Source: an uncultured Alphaproteobacteria bacterium
Lineage (GTDB): Bacteria > Pseudomonadota > Alphaproteobacteria > HIMB59 > GCA-002718135
DNA: 43,006 nucleotides
Assembly (NCBI GenBank): GCA_902575815.1
Contig: CACGTA010000008.1
Coordinates: 1-43,006, forward strand
Direction: 5' to 3'
In this document: positions 34,882 through 43,006 of the stretch, piece after piece
Layout: each line of letters opens with the position of its first letter
Numbering within the stretch: the stretch's first letter is position 1
Position numbers and translations under genes: made by a program
The notes under the pieces: model-generated
What the model saw: the letters and a program-made list of their open reading frames with translations, nothing else
What the model was told of the DNA's origin: nothing
Databases searched by the model: none

Positions 34882-36056
34882 CTTGATAATTCCTTCAAGC
34901 TTCTTTTAATTATAGCAATTGATTTATCAATTTCTTTATAAGATACAATAAGTGGTGGTGCTAGTCTTACTGTATTATCTGCAGCTGGTACATTTAATAA
35001 TTTATTTTTTTTAAGTTGTTCAGAAAAATCTATATTACTAATATTTGTTTTAATTCCTAATAAAAGTCCTGCACCTCTAACCTCTGAAATAATATTAGAA
35101 GTTTTCTCTAATTCTTTTAAATTTTTCCAAAAATATCTAGCAGTTTTATCAATCTTTGAAAGAAATGTTTTATTAGAGATAACTTTTAAAACTTCTAAAC
35201 CTACACTCATAGCTAACGGATTACCACCATAGGTTGATCCATGACTACCCTTAGTCATTGCAACACATGCTTTGTTTGTTGACATACAGGCTCCAAGTGG
35301 AAAACCCGATCCTATACCTTTTGCTACAGACATAATATCAGGTTTTATTTTTGCCCATTCATGTGAGAATAATTTACCTGATCTGCCAAATCCACATTGA
35401 ACTTCATCAAAAAAAAGTAAGATGTTATTTTCGTTACAAATTTTTCTTAATAATTTTAAAAAACTTAGATGAGCAGGACGAATACCTCCTTCTCCTTGAA
35501 TTGGTTCAATTATAATACCAGCTATTTTTTTATTTATTGCCGATATTAATTTTTTTTCATTATTGAATTCAATTTGTTTAAAGCCTTTGAGCATAGGACC
35601 AAAGCCATTAGAGTATTTTTTATTTTTTTGTGCTGAAAGTGCACCATAAGTTCTTCCATGAAATGCGCCATCAAAAGTTATAATCTCTGTTTTTTTAGTC
35701 TTGTGATATGAATGATACCCTCTAATTATTTTAATTCCACATTCAATAGATTCAGTTCCAGAATTAGTAAAAAAAACTTTGTCTGCAAAAGAATTTTTAC
35801 AAAGTAAATTTGCAAAATGTTCTTGTTTTTTAATTTTATATAAATTTGATACATGCCAGAGTTGTTTAGATTGCTTATTCAGTGCTTCTATTAGTTTAGG
35901 ATGACAATGACCAAGAGAGTTTACAGCTATTCCGCTTGCAAAATCTAAATATTTTTTGTTTTGACTAGTGTATAAATAACATCCTTTTCCTTTTACAAAT
36001 TCAAGAGTTTTATTGCCATAAGTTGGCATAACATTTGATAACTGTTTGCTAAACAT
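34878..36056 (-). CDS. argD: Acetylornithine aminotransferase
   Basis: PLP enzyme of class-III aminotransferases acting in arginine (and often lysine) synthesis. Visible are GTESIECGIKI after TNSG (98-100), DGAFHGRTYGALSAQ, FFDEVQCGFGRSG with the PLP-pyridine Asp217, and the Schiff-base Lys246 in MSVAKGIGSGFPLGA. The 392 residues are normal. It starts two bases after the ABC-2 permease stop, so the permease may share its transcript. Confidence 0.96.
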   Translation of the reverse strand: MFSKQLSNVMPTYGNKTLEFVKGKGCYLYTSQNKKYLDFASGIAVNSLGHCHPKLIEALNKQSKQLWHVSNLYKIKKQEHFANLLCKNSFADKVFFTNSGTESIECGIKIIRGYHSYHKTKKTEIITFDGAFHGRTYGALSAQKNKKYSNGFGPMLKGFKQIEFNNEKKLISAINKKIAGIIIEPIQGEGGIRPAHLSFLKLLRKICNENNILLFFDEVQCGFGRSGKLFSHEWAKIKPDIMSVAKGIGSGFPLGACMSTNKACVAMTKGSHGSTYGGNPLAMSVGLEVLKVISNKTFLSKIDKTARYFWKNLKELEKTSNIISEVRGAGLLLGIKTNISNIDFSEQLKKNKLLNVPAADNTVRLAPPLIVSYKEIDKSIAIIKRSLKELSR

Positions 36057-36058
36057 AT

Positions 36059-36829
36059 TTAAAATTTAATTTTATATCCTTTGTGAAACATAAAATAGCA
36101 TATTAAAATTAATATAATATTAATAATTATTAAGAATATTGATCCATGAATTAATGAGCTATCAGAAATACCTGTAAAAGCATATCTGAAACCATCAATA
36201 TTATAAAAAAATGGATTAAATGAGGAAACTGTCTGCCAAAATTCAGGAAGTCTTGAAATTGAATAAAATGTTCCTGATAAAAAAGTAAGAGGTAAAACAA
36301 TAAAATTAGTAATACCTTGTTGCTGATCCCATTTATCTGCCCAAATACCAACAACTGTTCCCAAAGTTCCCATCATTGTGCATCCCATTAATGTAAAAAA
36401 TAATAGTGCTATATAAGAATGCACATGAAGTGGTACGAATATCATAACTCCTAAAGTTGTTACTATGCCACACACAACGCCCCTGCAAACTGATCCAATT
36501 ATAAATCCAAATGCTAATTCAACATTGTTCAATGGAGCCATTAATATGTCTACAATATTTCCTTGAAATTTAGATTGACCAATACTTGATGCCGAATTAG
36601 CAAAAGAATTTTGCAACATAGTCATCATTATAAGACCAGGTGCAATGAAATAAGGAAGTTCAATACCATTTATAGAATTTACGGATCTACCTAGAGCTAA
36701 ACTAAATACGGCTAAAAATAATAAAGAGCTAATAGCTGGCCCAATCACAGTTTGTATTCCAACTTTTAAGAACCTAAAGACTTCTTTTTTTATTAATGTA
36801 AGAAAACAAAGATAATTATAGTAAATCAT
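36059..36829 (-). CDS. ABC-2 type transporter permease
   Basis: Membrane subunit of an ABC exporter: six hydrophobic segments in 256 residues. The family block FIVLPLTFLSGTFYSISRLP is followed by FNPFFYNIDGFRYAFTG near the C-terminus, the ABC-2 signature seen in YadH/NodJ-like permeases. The ATPase normally coded beside it is missing: upstream is divergent recX and downstream argD. It probably pairs with an ATPase coded elsewhere. Substrate unknown. Confidence 0.9.
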   Translation of the reverse strand: MIYYNYLCFLTLIKKEVFRFLKVGIQTVIGPAISSLLFLAVFSLALGRSVNSINGIELPYFIAPGLIMMTMLQNSFANSASSIGQSKFQGNIVDILMAPLNNVELAFGFIIGSVCRGVVCGIVTTLGVMIFVPLHVHSYIALLFFTLMGCTMMGTLGTVVGIWADKWDQQQGITNFIVLPLTFLSGTFYSISRLPEFWQTVSSFNPFFYNIDGFRYAFTGISDSSLIHGSIFLIIINIILILICYFMFHKGYKIKF

Positions 36830-36877
36830 ATTAGGAGTTTTCTTTTAATATATTTAAATTATTTGTATATTAATTTA

Positions 36878-37348
36878 GTGGACGAAAAAAAACTCTTAAA
36901 ATATGCGGTTGATTACTTAAGTAAATATGATTCCTCAAAGAATAATTTAGTTAGTGTACTTAAAAGAAAAATTTTAAGATTAAATGTAACAAATTTTGAG
37001 AAAAAAAAACTCATAGATACTATCGAAAATATAATTTTAAAATTAGAAAAAAATAAATTTATTGATGATGATAGATATAGCTCAACAAAAATTGTTTCTT
37101 TATCAAATTCTGGAAGATCTAAGAATTTTATTTTTAATTATTTGATAAAAAAAGGAGTGGATAAATCTCAAATTCAAAATAATTTGAATATAGTGCAACA
37201 AGATAACGATAATTGGGAATTAGAGTCAGCAAAAATATTTGCTAAGAAAAAGAAATTGTTAGAAAAAAATGAAAGCTATGAAAAAAAATTAGCAAAAATG
37301 GCAAGAGCTGGATTTAGCTATGATATATGTAAAAAAATATTAGGTTAA
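36878..37348 (+). CDS. recX: RecX family regulatory protein
   Basis: RecX limits RecA filament growth. The three-helix repeats are recognisable: LKYAVDYLSKYDSSKNNLVS at the start, KFIDDDRYSSTKIVSLSNSG then SKNFIFNYLIKKGV in the middle, and KMARAGFSYDICKKIL at the end. The product is about 156 residues from the GTG at 36878. A TTG at 36863 would add five residues, and the sequence does not decide between them. No recA is nearby. The stop shares TTAA with the convergent AI-2E-family gene. Confidence 0.82.
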   Translation: MDEKKLLKYAVDYLSKYDSSKNNLVSVLKRKILRLNVTNFEKKKLIDTIENIILKLEKNKFIDDDRYSSTKIVSLSNSGRSKNFIFNYLIKKGVDKSQIQNNLNIVQQDNDNWELESAKIFAKKKKLLEKNESYEKKLAKMARAGFSYDICKKILG

Positions 37349-38349
37349 CTTTCCTTAATATGAATCTTACCTTCTAATAATCTAGCAATCTGCTTAGTTG
37401 TTTCAAATCTTTCAAATGAAATTCTGATGATTGCAGTCAAAGGTGCTGCAAGTAGAACTCCAATAAAACCCCAAATCATTCCCCAGAAAATTAACGATAA
37501 AATAATCGTAATTGGATGTAATCCAAAACTCTCACCAAAAATTTTAGGTTCTATAAAATTTCCAACTATTTGATGAACAATTGTAGGCAAAATTATAATT
37601 AATACAACTAATGTTGGATCATTATACTGAAGGAAAGCAATTGGTAATGGAAGTAAAACAGCTATTACAGAACCAATCACTGGGATAAAATTTAAAATAA
37701 ATGTTAAGCTACCAAAAATGAAGGCTAATTCTAAACCTAAAAACCAATAAATTAATCCTGCGGCAATACCAGTGAAAGCTGATGTTAAAAATTTTGTAAA
37801 AATATATTTTTTTACTAATCTAATAATGTCATTCCACTCATCAGAGGTATTCTTAGGAGGAGTGCCAAGTAATAAAAAAAGAGTAATTATTACAACCAGG
37901 AGAAACTTTGAAATAAAATTCGCGCTATTACTTAATATAGTTGCAGCCCAATTAGTAATAGGTAACTCTGCAATTGTATTTCTGATTGTTTCTCTATCGA
38001 TATCAATTTCGAATTCTTGAAGCTGTATTATGACTGCCTCTATTAGAATAATTACCTTTTGATTATAATCATCCGCTGACTCTAAAAAAGTTGCTACTGA
38101 AGAAACAATAAATGGTACAATAATTGAAAATAATAGTACAATTAAACAAATACTTATAAAAACTGCAATAAATCTATGAACGCGAAGATTAATAGTCTGA
38201 AAATCTATTATTGGATCAATTAAAATTCTTAAAAGAAGTGCTAATACAAATGGAACCATTATAGGTTGAGAAAAATTTAAAATAAATGCGACAGCAATAC
38301 TAGCTAATATAAAAAGTGAGCCAGAAATTACACGATTACTTTCGTTCAT
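37345..38349 (-). CDS. AI-2E family transporter (UPF0118)
   Basis: Polytopic inner-membrane protein of 334 residues with about eight spans. Family landmarks are the start MVPFVLALLLRILIDPIIDF, LTFILNFIPVIGSVIAVLLP near 215-235 and the block FIEPKIFGESFGLHPITIIL near 265-285, then GMIWGFIGVLLAAPLTA. Members have been linked to autoinducer-2 export or Na+/H+ exchange, so the substrate is open. Its start overlaps the end of the MscS-like gene by one base. Confidence 0.92.
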   Translation of the reverse strand: MNESNRVISGSLFILASIAVAFILNFSQPIMVPFVLALLLRILIDPIIDFQTINLRVHRFIAVFISICLIVLLFSIIVPFIVSSVATFLESADDYNQKVIILIEAVIIQLQEFEIDIDRETIRNTIAELPITNWAATILSNSANFISKFLLVVIITLFLLLGTPPKNTSDEWNDIIRLVKKYIFTKFLTSAFTGIAAGLIYWFLGLELAFIFGSLTFILNFIPVIGSVIAVLLPLPIAFLQYNDPTLVVLIIILPTIVHQIVGNFIEPKIFGESFGLHPITIILSLIFWGMIWGFIGVLLAAPLTAIIRISFERFETTKQIARLLEGKIHIKES

Positions 38350-39485
38350 TATTTTTTAGTAGATTGAGGATTAAAAATCTCAGTTTTTTCGTCAGATAAT
38401 TTTTCAACATAAAGTGATTGGCTTGGAAACGCAAAACCTGCTTCGTTATTTTCAACAATTTCAATTATTTTTACAGCAAGAGTTTCTTTAATTTTTAAAA
38501 ATTCAGCCCAATCATTCGTCACAGTAAATGTTTGTACTAACATATCAATAGAACTATCAGAAAAACTATCTATTCGAACATAGAAACTTGCATTTTGATT
38601 TTTTGCAAAGTTATCATCTTTCTCAATTAAAGAATTTATTTCATCTCTAATTTTTTTTAATTGATCAATTGTTGTTCTGTACTCTAATCCAATTAACCAT
38701 CTTATGCGTCTATGATGTCTTCTGGTATAATTCGTAACAGACTGCTCAGCAAATTTATAGTTTGGCACCATTACTGGTGTTGTATCAAATCTTCTAACAA
38801 GGGTAGATCTAAATCCAATTTGCTCGACAACTCCTTCAACTTCACCTGAAACTAGTATTATATCCCCAACTGTGAATCTTTTTTCCATTAGGATCATAAT
38901 ACCACTAATTAAATTCTTAAATAAATCTTGAGCACCTAATGCAACTGCTACACCAAATAATCCCAATCCTGCAATTACTGGCCCAACTCTAATGCCCCAC
39001 AATTCTAAAATTGCTACAGCGCCAAGAACAATAACAAGAATTTTTAAACCTTTAAGTGTCCAATCAACTAAAGGTTTTGAAATTTTTGACTCAAAGTTTT
39101 TTATTACAAATGAAAATGGTATAATCAATTGATGCAGTAGCCAGAATATAAAAATTGTTATTAAAGATCTGTTTAGTAAATCTAAAAAATCTTGATTATT
39201 ATCAGAAACATCCAAGTACGAAGAAGCTATAAAAAAACCTAAAACAACAGGAAGAAATTTTAATGGTCCATCAAGTACTTCAATAACAGCATCATCAATT
39301 TGATTGGAAGTTTTTGAAACAATTCTTGATAATCGATTAAGAATAAATCTAGCTATTAGCCTTCTGAGTAAATAAAAAAGTAGGAAAATTACAAGGCTTA
39401 CTATGATATCTGTAGCATTTATGCCAAAAACACCATTATTCCAAACATCTAAAAAAAGGTCTGTAAAGCTATTGAATGTTTCCAT
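38349..39485 (-). CDS. MscS-family mechanosensitive channel
   Basis: Small-conductance mechanosensitive channel that releases solutes on osmotic downshift. There are several N-terminal membrane helices. The pore-lining TM3 (VIAGLGLFGVAVALGAQDLF) leads into LISGIMILMEKRFTVGDIIL and the beta domain VEGVVEQIGFRSTLVRRFD, with VPNYKFAEQSVTNYTRR. At 378 residues it is longer than E. coli MscS (286), with additional N-terminal spans. It is divergent from the glutathione peroxidase gene with 26 bases between. Together with TrkH this gives osmotic control functions. Confidence 0.95.
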   Translation of the reverse strand: METFNSFTDLFLDVWNNGVFGINATDIIVSLVIFLLFYLLRRLIARFILNRLSRIVSKTSNQIDDAVIEVLDGPLKFLPVVLGFFIASSYLDVSDNNQDFLDLLNRSLITIFIFWLLHQLIIPFSFVIKNFESKISKPLVDWTLKGLKILVIVLGAVAILELWGIRVGPVIAGLGLFGVAVALGAQDLFKNLISGIMILMEKRFTVGDIILVSGEVEGVVEQIGFRSTLVRRFDTTPVMVPNYKFAEQSVTNYTRRHHRRIRWLIGLEYRTTIDQLKKIRDEINSLIEKDDNFAKNQNASFYVRIDSFSDSSIDMLVQTFTVTNDWAEFLKIKETLAVKIIEIVENNEAGFAFPSQSLYVEKLSDEKTEIFNPQSTKK

Positions 39486-39511
39486 AAGCGATATATTTAG
39501 TACTCACTAAC

Positions 39512-40048
39512 ATGAAATTTAAATTTTTACTTGTTTTTTTGATTATGCTTAACTTAAAGAATACATTATTAGCTAATGAAACAGTGAATTTATACGACTT
39601 TTCATTTGAAGATATAGATGGTAATCAAGTAAATTTAGAGAAGTTTGCAGGTAAGCCGATTTTAATAGTAAACACAGCTTCAAGATGTGGTTTCACTCCA
39701 CAGTATGAAGATCTTCAAAACTTATTTATTAACTACAGAAAAAGTGATTTAACAATAATAGCTACAACCAGCAATTCCTTCAATCAAGAATATTTAGATA
39801 CTGAAGATATTAAAAAAATATGTTTAGTTAATTACGGTGTAGGTTTTGTTACTTCATCACCAATGGATGTTAAAGGTAGTAGTGCCCATCCAATTTATGC
39901 CTGGATTGACAACGAGTATAATGAGAAACCAAAGTGGAATTTTTATAAATATCTTTTTGATAGAAATGGACACCTCGTTAAAACTTGGTCTTCTATGACA
40001 AAACCAAATAGTACAAAAATTACAAACCTAATAGATCAATTAATTTAA
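39512..40048 (+). CDS. Exported glutathione-peroxidase-family protein
   Basis: Thiol peroxidase of the GPx family. The peroxidatic Cys59 lies in NTASRCGFTPQYEDLQ. The usual GFPCNQF block is replaced by ATTSNSFNQE, where the Gln may still serve the catalytic site. The C-terminal Trp is in KWNFYKYLFDRNG. An N-terminal hydrophobic signal (FLLVFLIMLNLKNTLLAN) predicts a periplasmic enzyme, which bacterial GPx proteins often are not. It may use thioredoxin-like reductants rather than glutathione. At 178 residues it is normal plus the signal. It ends in a hairpin shared with groEL. Confidence 0.9.
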   Translation: MKFKFLLVFLIMLNLKNTLLANETVNLYDFSFEDIDGNQVNLEKFAGKPILIVNTASRCGFTPQYEDLQNLFINYRKSDLTIIATTSNSFNQEYLDTEDIKKICLVNYGVGFVTSSPMDVKGSSAHPIYAWIDNEYNEKPKWNFYKYLFDRNGHLVKTWSSMTKPNSTKITNLIDQLI

Positions 40049-40073
40049 AAAAAAAGGGCAAATAAATTTGCCC
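40047..40073. terminator. Terminator of groEL and of the peroxidase gene
   Basis: GGGCAAAT (40056-40063) and ATTTGCCC (40066-40073) form an 8-bp stem. The nine A residues at 40047-40055 give a perfect T-run for transcripts of the minus-strand groESL operon. On the plus strand the stem is followed by TCTTATT, a weaker stop for the peroxidase gene. Confidence 0.85.
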
Positions 40074-40099
40074 TCTTATTATAATTAATTTGTCAAAGG

Positions 40100-41788
<1,689 letters not shown>

Positions 41789-42094
41789 CTATTTCTTTTT
41801 TTTACCTGAAGTTATAATTCCCATGATGTCAGACTCTTTCATTATCAGAAAGTCATCACCATTCATTTTTACTTCAGTACCAGACCATTTTCCAAAAAGT
41901 ATTTTATCTCCTTTTTTGACATCCAAAGGTACTAGTTTTCCAGTTTCATCTCTTGCTCCAGAACCAACTTCTAATACTTCACCTTCCATTGGTTTTTCTT
42001 GGGCAGTATCAGGGATAATTATTCCCCCTGCTGTTTTCTGATCAGAGTCCACTCTTTTGACTAGGACTCTATCATGTAAAGGTCTAAATTTCAT
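41789..42094 (-). CDS. groES: Co-chaperonin GroES
   Basis: Heptameric lid of GroEL. It begins [20 protein letters not shown]. The mobile loop [20 protein letters not shown] is at about 22-41, and [18 protein letters not shown] is at the end, followed by a lysine-rich tail. At 101 residues it is slightly longer than the usual 95-97. It is the first gene after the CIRCE operator, with GAGGAA as ribosome site. Confidence 0.98.
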   Translation of the reverse strand: MKFRPLHDRVLVKRVDSDQKTAGGIIIPDTAQEKPMEGEVLEVGSGARDETGKLVPLDVKKGDKILFGKWSGTEVKMNGDDFLIMKESDIMGIITSGKKKK

Positions 42095-42136
42095 ATTTCC
42101 TCTTTTGTTAACTAATTGAAATTAAATCATTTTTTA

Positions 42137-42163
42137 TTAGCACTCTCATTATGAGAGTGCTAG
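42137..42163. promoter_or_regulatory. CIRCE operator (HrcA binding site)
   Basis: TTAGCACTC, nine bases, GAGTGCTAG: one mismatch to the CIRCE consensus TTAGCACTC-N9-GAGTGCTAA. It lies 43 bases before the groES start, as expected for HrcA heat-shock repression. The normally free spacer is itself symmetric, so 42138-42162 is a perfect palindrome with 12-base arms. Confidence 0.95.
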
Positions 42164-42164
42164 T

Positions 42165-42192
42165 TATTTAAGCATTATTAAAGTCTATTCAA
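42165..42192 (-). promoter_or_regulatory. Candidate housekeeping promoter of groESL
   Basis: Reading the minus strand, TTGAAT (42187-42192) and TAAATA (42165-42170) are 16 bases apart and the -10 ends right before CIRCE. The operator would therefore cover the transcription start, which is the usual way HrcA blocks groESL. The -10 match is only moderate. Confidence 0.55.
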
Positions 42193-42244
42193 GAAGAAAA
42201 CAAAAAAAAATTCGAATTATTTAAAGTTATGATATTTTGAAAAA

Positions 42245-43006
42245 ATGGTATTTTTCAGTGTTTTTTTTAGAACTTTTGGTTTTTTGAGTGCATTATTTAT
42301 TTTTTTTATAATTATTAATATTTTAATTCATTTTTCAAATAATCTGGAAAAAAAACAGTTCGTAATGACTAACGGTATGCCTAGCTCTAACAATGTTATA
42401 GCAAATATTAATTTAAATGGACCAATATTTAATAATAACAATAATGTTCTAGGAAACAATCTTTACGATTATATAGATCCGGCACAGGTAAGATCTTATT
42501 TAAAAGAATTAAAAGAACTAAAAATAAAGGCTCTAATTATAAACATTAATTCTCCAGGGGGAACAGTGAGTGCTACTGCAGAATTGGAACAAAATATTCA
42601 TGAGTTTAAGAAAAGTACAAATACTAAAGTATATTTTTATACAAAAGAAATTCTAGCATCTGGTGGATATTGGGTTGCAACTACAGGTGATAAAATATTT
42701 GCATCTTATGGATCAATTATAGGTAGTATAGGAGTCAGTGGACCAAGTTGGTTCTACTATAATACACCAACAAGTCTATCCTCAGGGATCTTTGGACAGA
42801 CAATTGAAAGTAAAGATGGAATCGAAGTTTTTAAACAAAATGCTGGAGAAGGAAAAGATTTGTTTAATCCATTTAGACGACCTAAAACTGATGAAATCAA
42901 CCATTTACAAAATATCGTTGATGATGTTTATACTGATTTTATTAAAAAAGTTTCTAAAAGTCGTAAAATTGAAATTTCTTATATAAAAAATAATGTTGGA
43001 GCTTTA
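42245..43006 (+). CDS. sppA: Signal peptide peptidase SppA-type (S49) protease, cut by window edge
   Basis: I translated 254 codons from the ATG at 42245 with no stop to the window end, so the C-terminus is missing. A single N-terminal membrane anchor (about 10-30, LSALFIFFIIINILI) is followed by the S49 fold. It has INSPGGTVSA (101-110), the nucleophile Ser139 in ILASGGYWVATTGDK, and GSIIGSIGVSG. Lys204 in GEGKDLFNP aligns with the general-base Lys of B. subtilis SppA. This is the short, single-domain form that degrades cleaved signal peptides in the membrane. It is divergent from groESL. Confidence 0.93.
   Translation, partial: MVFFSVFFRTFGFLSALFIFFIIINILIHFSNNLEKKQFVMTNGMPSSNNVIANINLNGPIFNNNNNVLGNNLYDYIDPAQVRSYLKELKELKIKALIININSPGGTVSATAELEQNIHEFKKSTNTKVYFYTKEILASGGYWVATTGDKIFASYGSIIGSIGVSGPSWFYYNTPTSLSSGIFGQTIESKDGIEVFKQNAGEGKDLFNPFRRPKTDEINHLQNIVDDVYTDFIKKVSKSRKIEISYIKNNVGAL

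Noticed and set aside
42738..42986. An 82-codon plus-strand open frame near the right edge
   Set aside because: It lies in another frame of the SppA-type gene, whose own frame stays open from 42245 to the window end with clear S49 motifs.

Overview
The window is very AT-rich (roughly 30% G+C by eye), densely packed DNA. It has no gene-free stretch above about 150 bases, many 1-26 base gene overlaps, and no tRNA, rRNA, CRISPR array or insertion sequence that I could find. The gene content is alphaproteobacterial: TrcR (DUF1013), DUF1192, the ZapA/ZauP pair divergent from tkt-gap, a zinc-free L31, heterotetrameric sarcosine oxidase, and argD-argF. Low G+C, tight packing, methylated-amine and C1 catabolism and a light-damage gene cluster together suggest a streamlined marine surface alphaproteobacterium (SAR11, HIMB59/AEGEAN-169 or similar). 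The exact clade cannot be fixed from the window alone.

Layout. 1-445 (minus): Z-ring proteins ZapA (cut by the window edge) and a ZauP-like coiled coil. 531-5515 (plus): tkt, gap, an unrecognised 132-aa protein, efp, suhB, rpmE. 5516-6291: DUF1192 and the cell-cycle regulator TrcR. 6288-11485 (minus): photolyase, COG2907 flavoprotein, DUF1365 protein, a cyclopropane-synthase-like methyltransferase and a DUF2878 membrane protein. This set is known from singlet-oxygen (sigmaE-ChrR) regulons, but no regulator is present here. 11532-12703 (minus): rpmG and trhO.

12737-30481 is mostly a one-carbon and methylated-glycine island. It holds a MetF-like reductase, fhs, soxBDAG and an overlapping secreted nuclease on the plus strand. 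On the minus strand are a coiled-coil membrane protein, an acyltransferase, ETF-ubiquinone oxidoreductase, etfA, etfB, a dimethylglycine/sarcosine-dehydrogenase-like flavoprotein and a DmdA-like GcvT-family methyltransferase, with a DsbA-like protein on the plus strand between the last two. Together they can strip methyl groups from dimethylglycine and sarcosine, load them on tetrahydrofolate, pass electrons through ETF to ubiquinone, and take the C1 units either to formate with ATP gain (Fhs) or to methyl-THF (MetF-like).

30482-43006: OmpA-type lipoprotein, apaG and trkH (plus); a conserved lipoprotein, argF, argD and an ABC-2 permease (minus); recX (plus); an AI-2E-family permease and an MscS channel (minus); an exported glutathione peroxidase (plus); groEL and groES (minus) under a perfectly palindromic CIRCE operator; and the start of an SppA-type peptidase running off the right edge.

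No wholly new system is evident. The strongest leads are the regulator-less photo-oxidative lipid cluster, whose Cfa-like enzyme lacks two active-site residues; the DmdA-like methyltransferase of unknown substrate; the divergent MetF-like protein; and the repeated use of a shared TTAA to end convergent genes.
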